Shown: piece after piece, positions 5,779 through 6,071 of the stretch
How the letters are laid out: each line of letters starts with the position of its first letter
Position numbering within the stretch: the first letter of the stretch is position 1
Assembly (NCBI GenBank): GCA_937872085.1
Contig: CALMQK010000256.1
Location: 1 to 6,071, forward strand
DNA length: 6,071 nucleotides
DNA from: an uncultured euryarchaeote
Lineage (GTDB): Archaea; Thermoplasmatota; Thermoplasmata; UBA10834
Direction of reading: 5' to 3'
The notes under the pieces: model-generated
Told to the model about the DNA's origin: nothing
What the model saw: the letters and a program-made list of their open reading frames with translations, nothing else
The model's database searches: none
Program-made: the position numbers and the translations under genes

Positions 5779-6071
5779 CCTCAGATCGGACAACGGATGT
5801 GGATAGGATGCCCACTGGAGTCGCGGACTTCGACTCCATCATGCAGGGTGGGCTGCCGGTCGGGTCCGTAGTGCTGTTGCTTGGCGACGTGGGCGGAGGG
5901 GGGCACGAGTTCGCGCTGACCTCTGCTGCGAAGATCGGGATCGTCAAGGAGTTCCCGGACACTCGACAGTTCATGCTCGGCGATGCCGGAAAGAACGGAC
6001 GCCTTCCGGAGAAGATGTGCTACGTGACCTTCTCGCGCTCAAAGGAAGACATCCTCCGCGACGTGAAGCTG
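5775..6071 (+). CDS. KaiC/RadA-superfamily protein with degenerate Walker A (N-terminal 99 residues)
   Basis: This gene leaves the window at the right edge; 99 codons are visible with no stop. Residues 11-36 follow the KaiC/RadA opening: RMPTGVADFDSIMQGGLP, then VGSVVLLLG, the strand entering the P-loop. At 37-46 the P-loop reads GDVGGGGHEF where an active member would have G-x-x-G-x-G-K-T/S, so Gly43 and His44 replace the Lys and Thr. The sequence then continues normally (ALTSAAKIG) to a second strand, MCYVTFSRSKEDILRD (81-96). I recall haloarchaeal proteins annotated as HTR-like with a comparable GxGxxEF loop, so this is probably a family trait rather than decay. The role may be regulatory or scaffolding without normal ATP hydrolysis, but this is inference. 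The start at 5775 overlaps the upstream ORF by ATGA. The first ten residues are not conserved in the family, so ATG 5808 remains possible. Confidence 0.82.
   Translation, partial: MTSDRTTDVDRMPTGVADFDSIMQGGLPVGSVVLLLGDVGGGGHEFALTSAAKIGIVKEFPDTRQFMLGDAGKNGRLPEKMCYVTFSRSKEDILRDVKL

Noticed and set aside
5609..5806. A 65-residue plus-strand ORF overlapping both the 66-residue ORF and the KaiC-like start.
   Set aside because: It has no ribosome site before its ATG and it runs into the confidently placed KaiC-like gene in another frame. The competing frame has the promoter, ribosome site and ATGA junction.
5771..5974. A 67-codon minus-strand ORF at the right edge.
   Set aside because: It is antisense to the KaiC-like gene; its Pro/Ser-rich sequence mirrors the glycine-rich P-loop region.
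1..6071. CRISPR array, tRNA or rRNA genes, insertion sequence or prophage.
   Set aside because: No regularly spaced repeats, no cloverleaf-type sequence, and no transposase or terminal inverted repeats were seen. Nearly the whole window is taken up by intact chromosomal genes.

Overview
This is ordinary-looking archaeal chromosome. Every identifiable protein is of an archaeal type: a Hel308 DNA-repair helicase, a membrane-anchored LonB protease, an archaeal NadM-type NMN adenylyltransferase, a stand-alone PncC (CinA C-terminal) NMN amidase and a KaiC/RadA-superfamily protein. Promoters look like TATA boxes, and TTG and GTG starts are used freely. The combination points to a euryarchaeal lineage in the broad sense (Thermoplasmatota or a relative would fit), but nothing here fixes the taxon.

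Layout. On the minus strand, hel308 (99-2267) runs leftwards and overlaps by four bases (ATGA) the first 34 codons of an unrecognised gene that leaves the window at base 1. A divergent intergenic region (about 2268-2478) separates hel308 from lon. It holds TATA-like elements on both strands and three copies of a CACGAT hexamer. On the plus strand, lon (2479-4455), nadM (4472-5011) and pncC (4992-5474) are packed with a 16-base gap and then a 20-base overlap, so they are probably one transcription unit. A second promoter region follows (about 5475-5577), with a good BRE/TATA pair, a second TATA-like element, a small GC hairpin and a strong Shine-Dalgarno site. That site serves a 66-residue ORF of unknown function (5578-5778). 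The ORF overlaps by ATGA the start of a KaiC-like gene (5775-6071) that runs off the right edge.

How the genes work together. nadM and pncC act at the same metabolite: NadM adenylylates NMN to NAD+, while PncC deamidates NMN to nicotinate mononucleotide, so the pair sits at the NMN branch point of the pyridine nucleotide cycle. Lon is a membrane-bound AAA+ protease for quality control. Its link to NAD metabolism is positional only. The KaiC-like protein is the most unusual product: its P-loop has lost the nucleotide-binding Lys-Thr pair. I see no tRNA, rRNA, CRISPR array, insertion sequence or obvious defence system. I do not claim a new system; the small ORF plus the degenerate-P-loop KaiC-like gene is the part most worth a second look.
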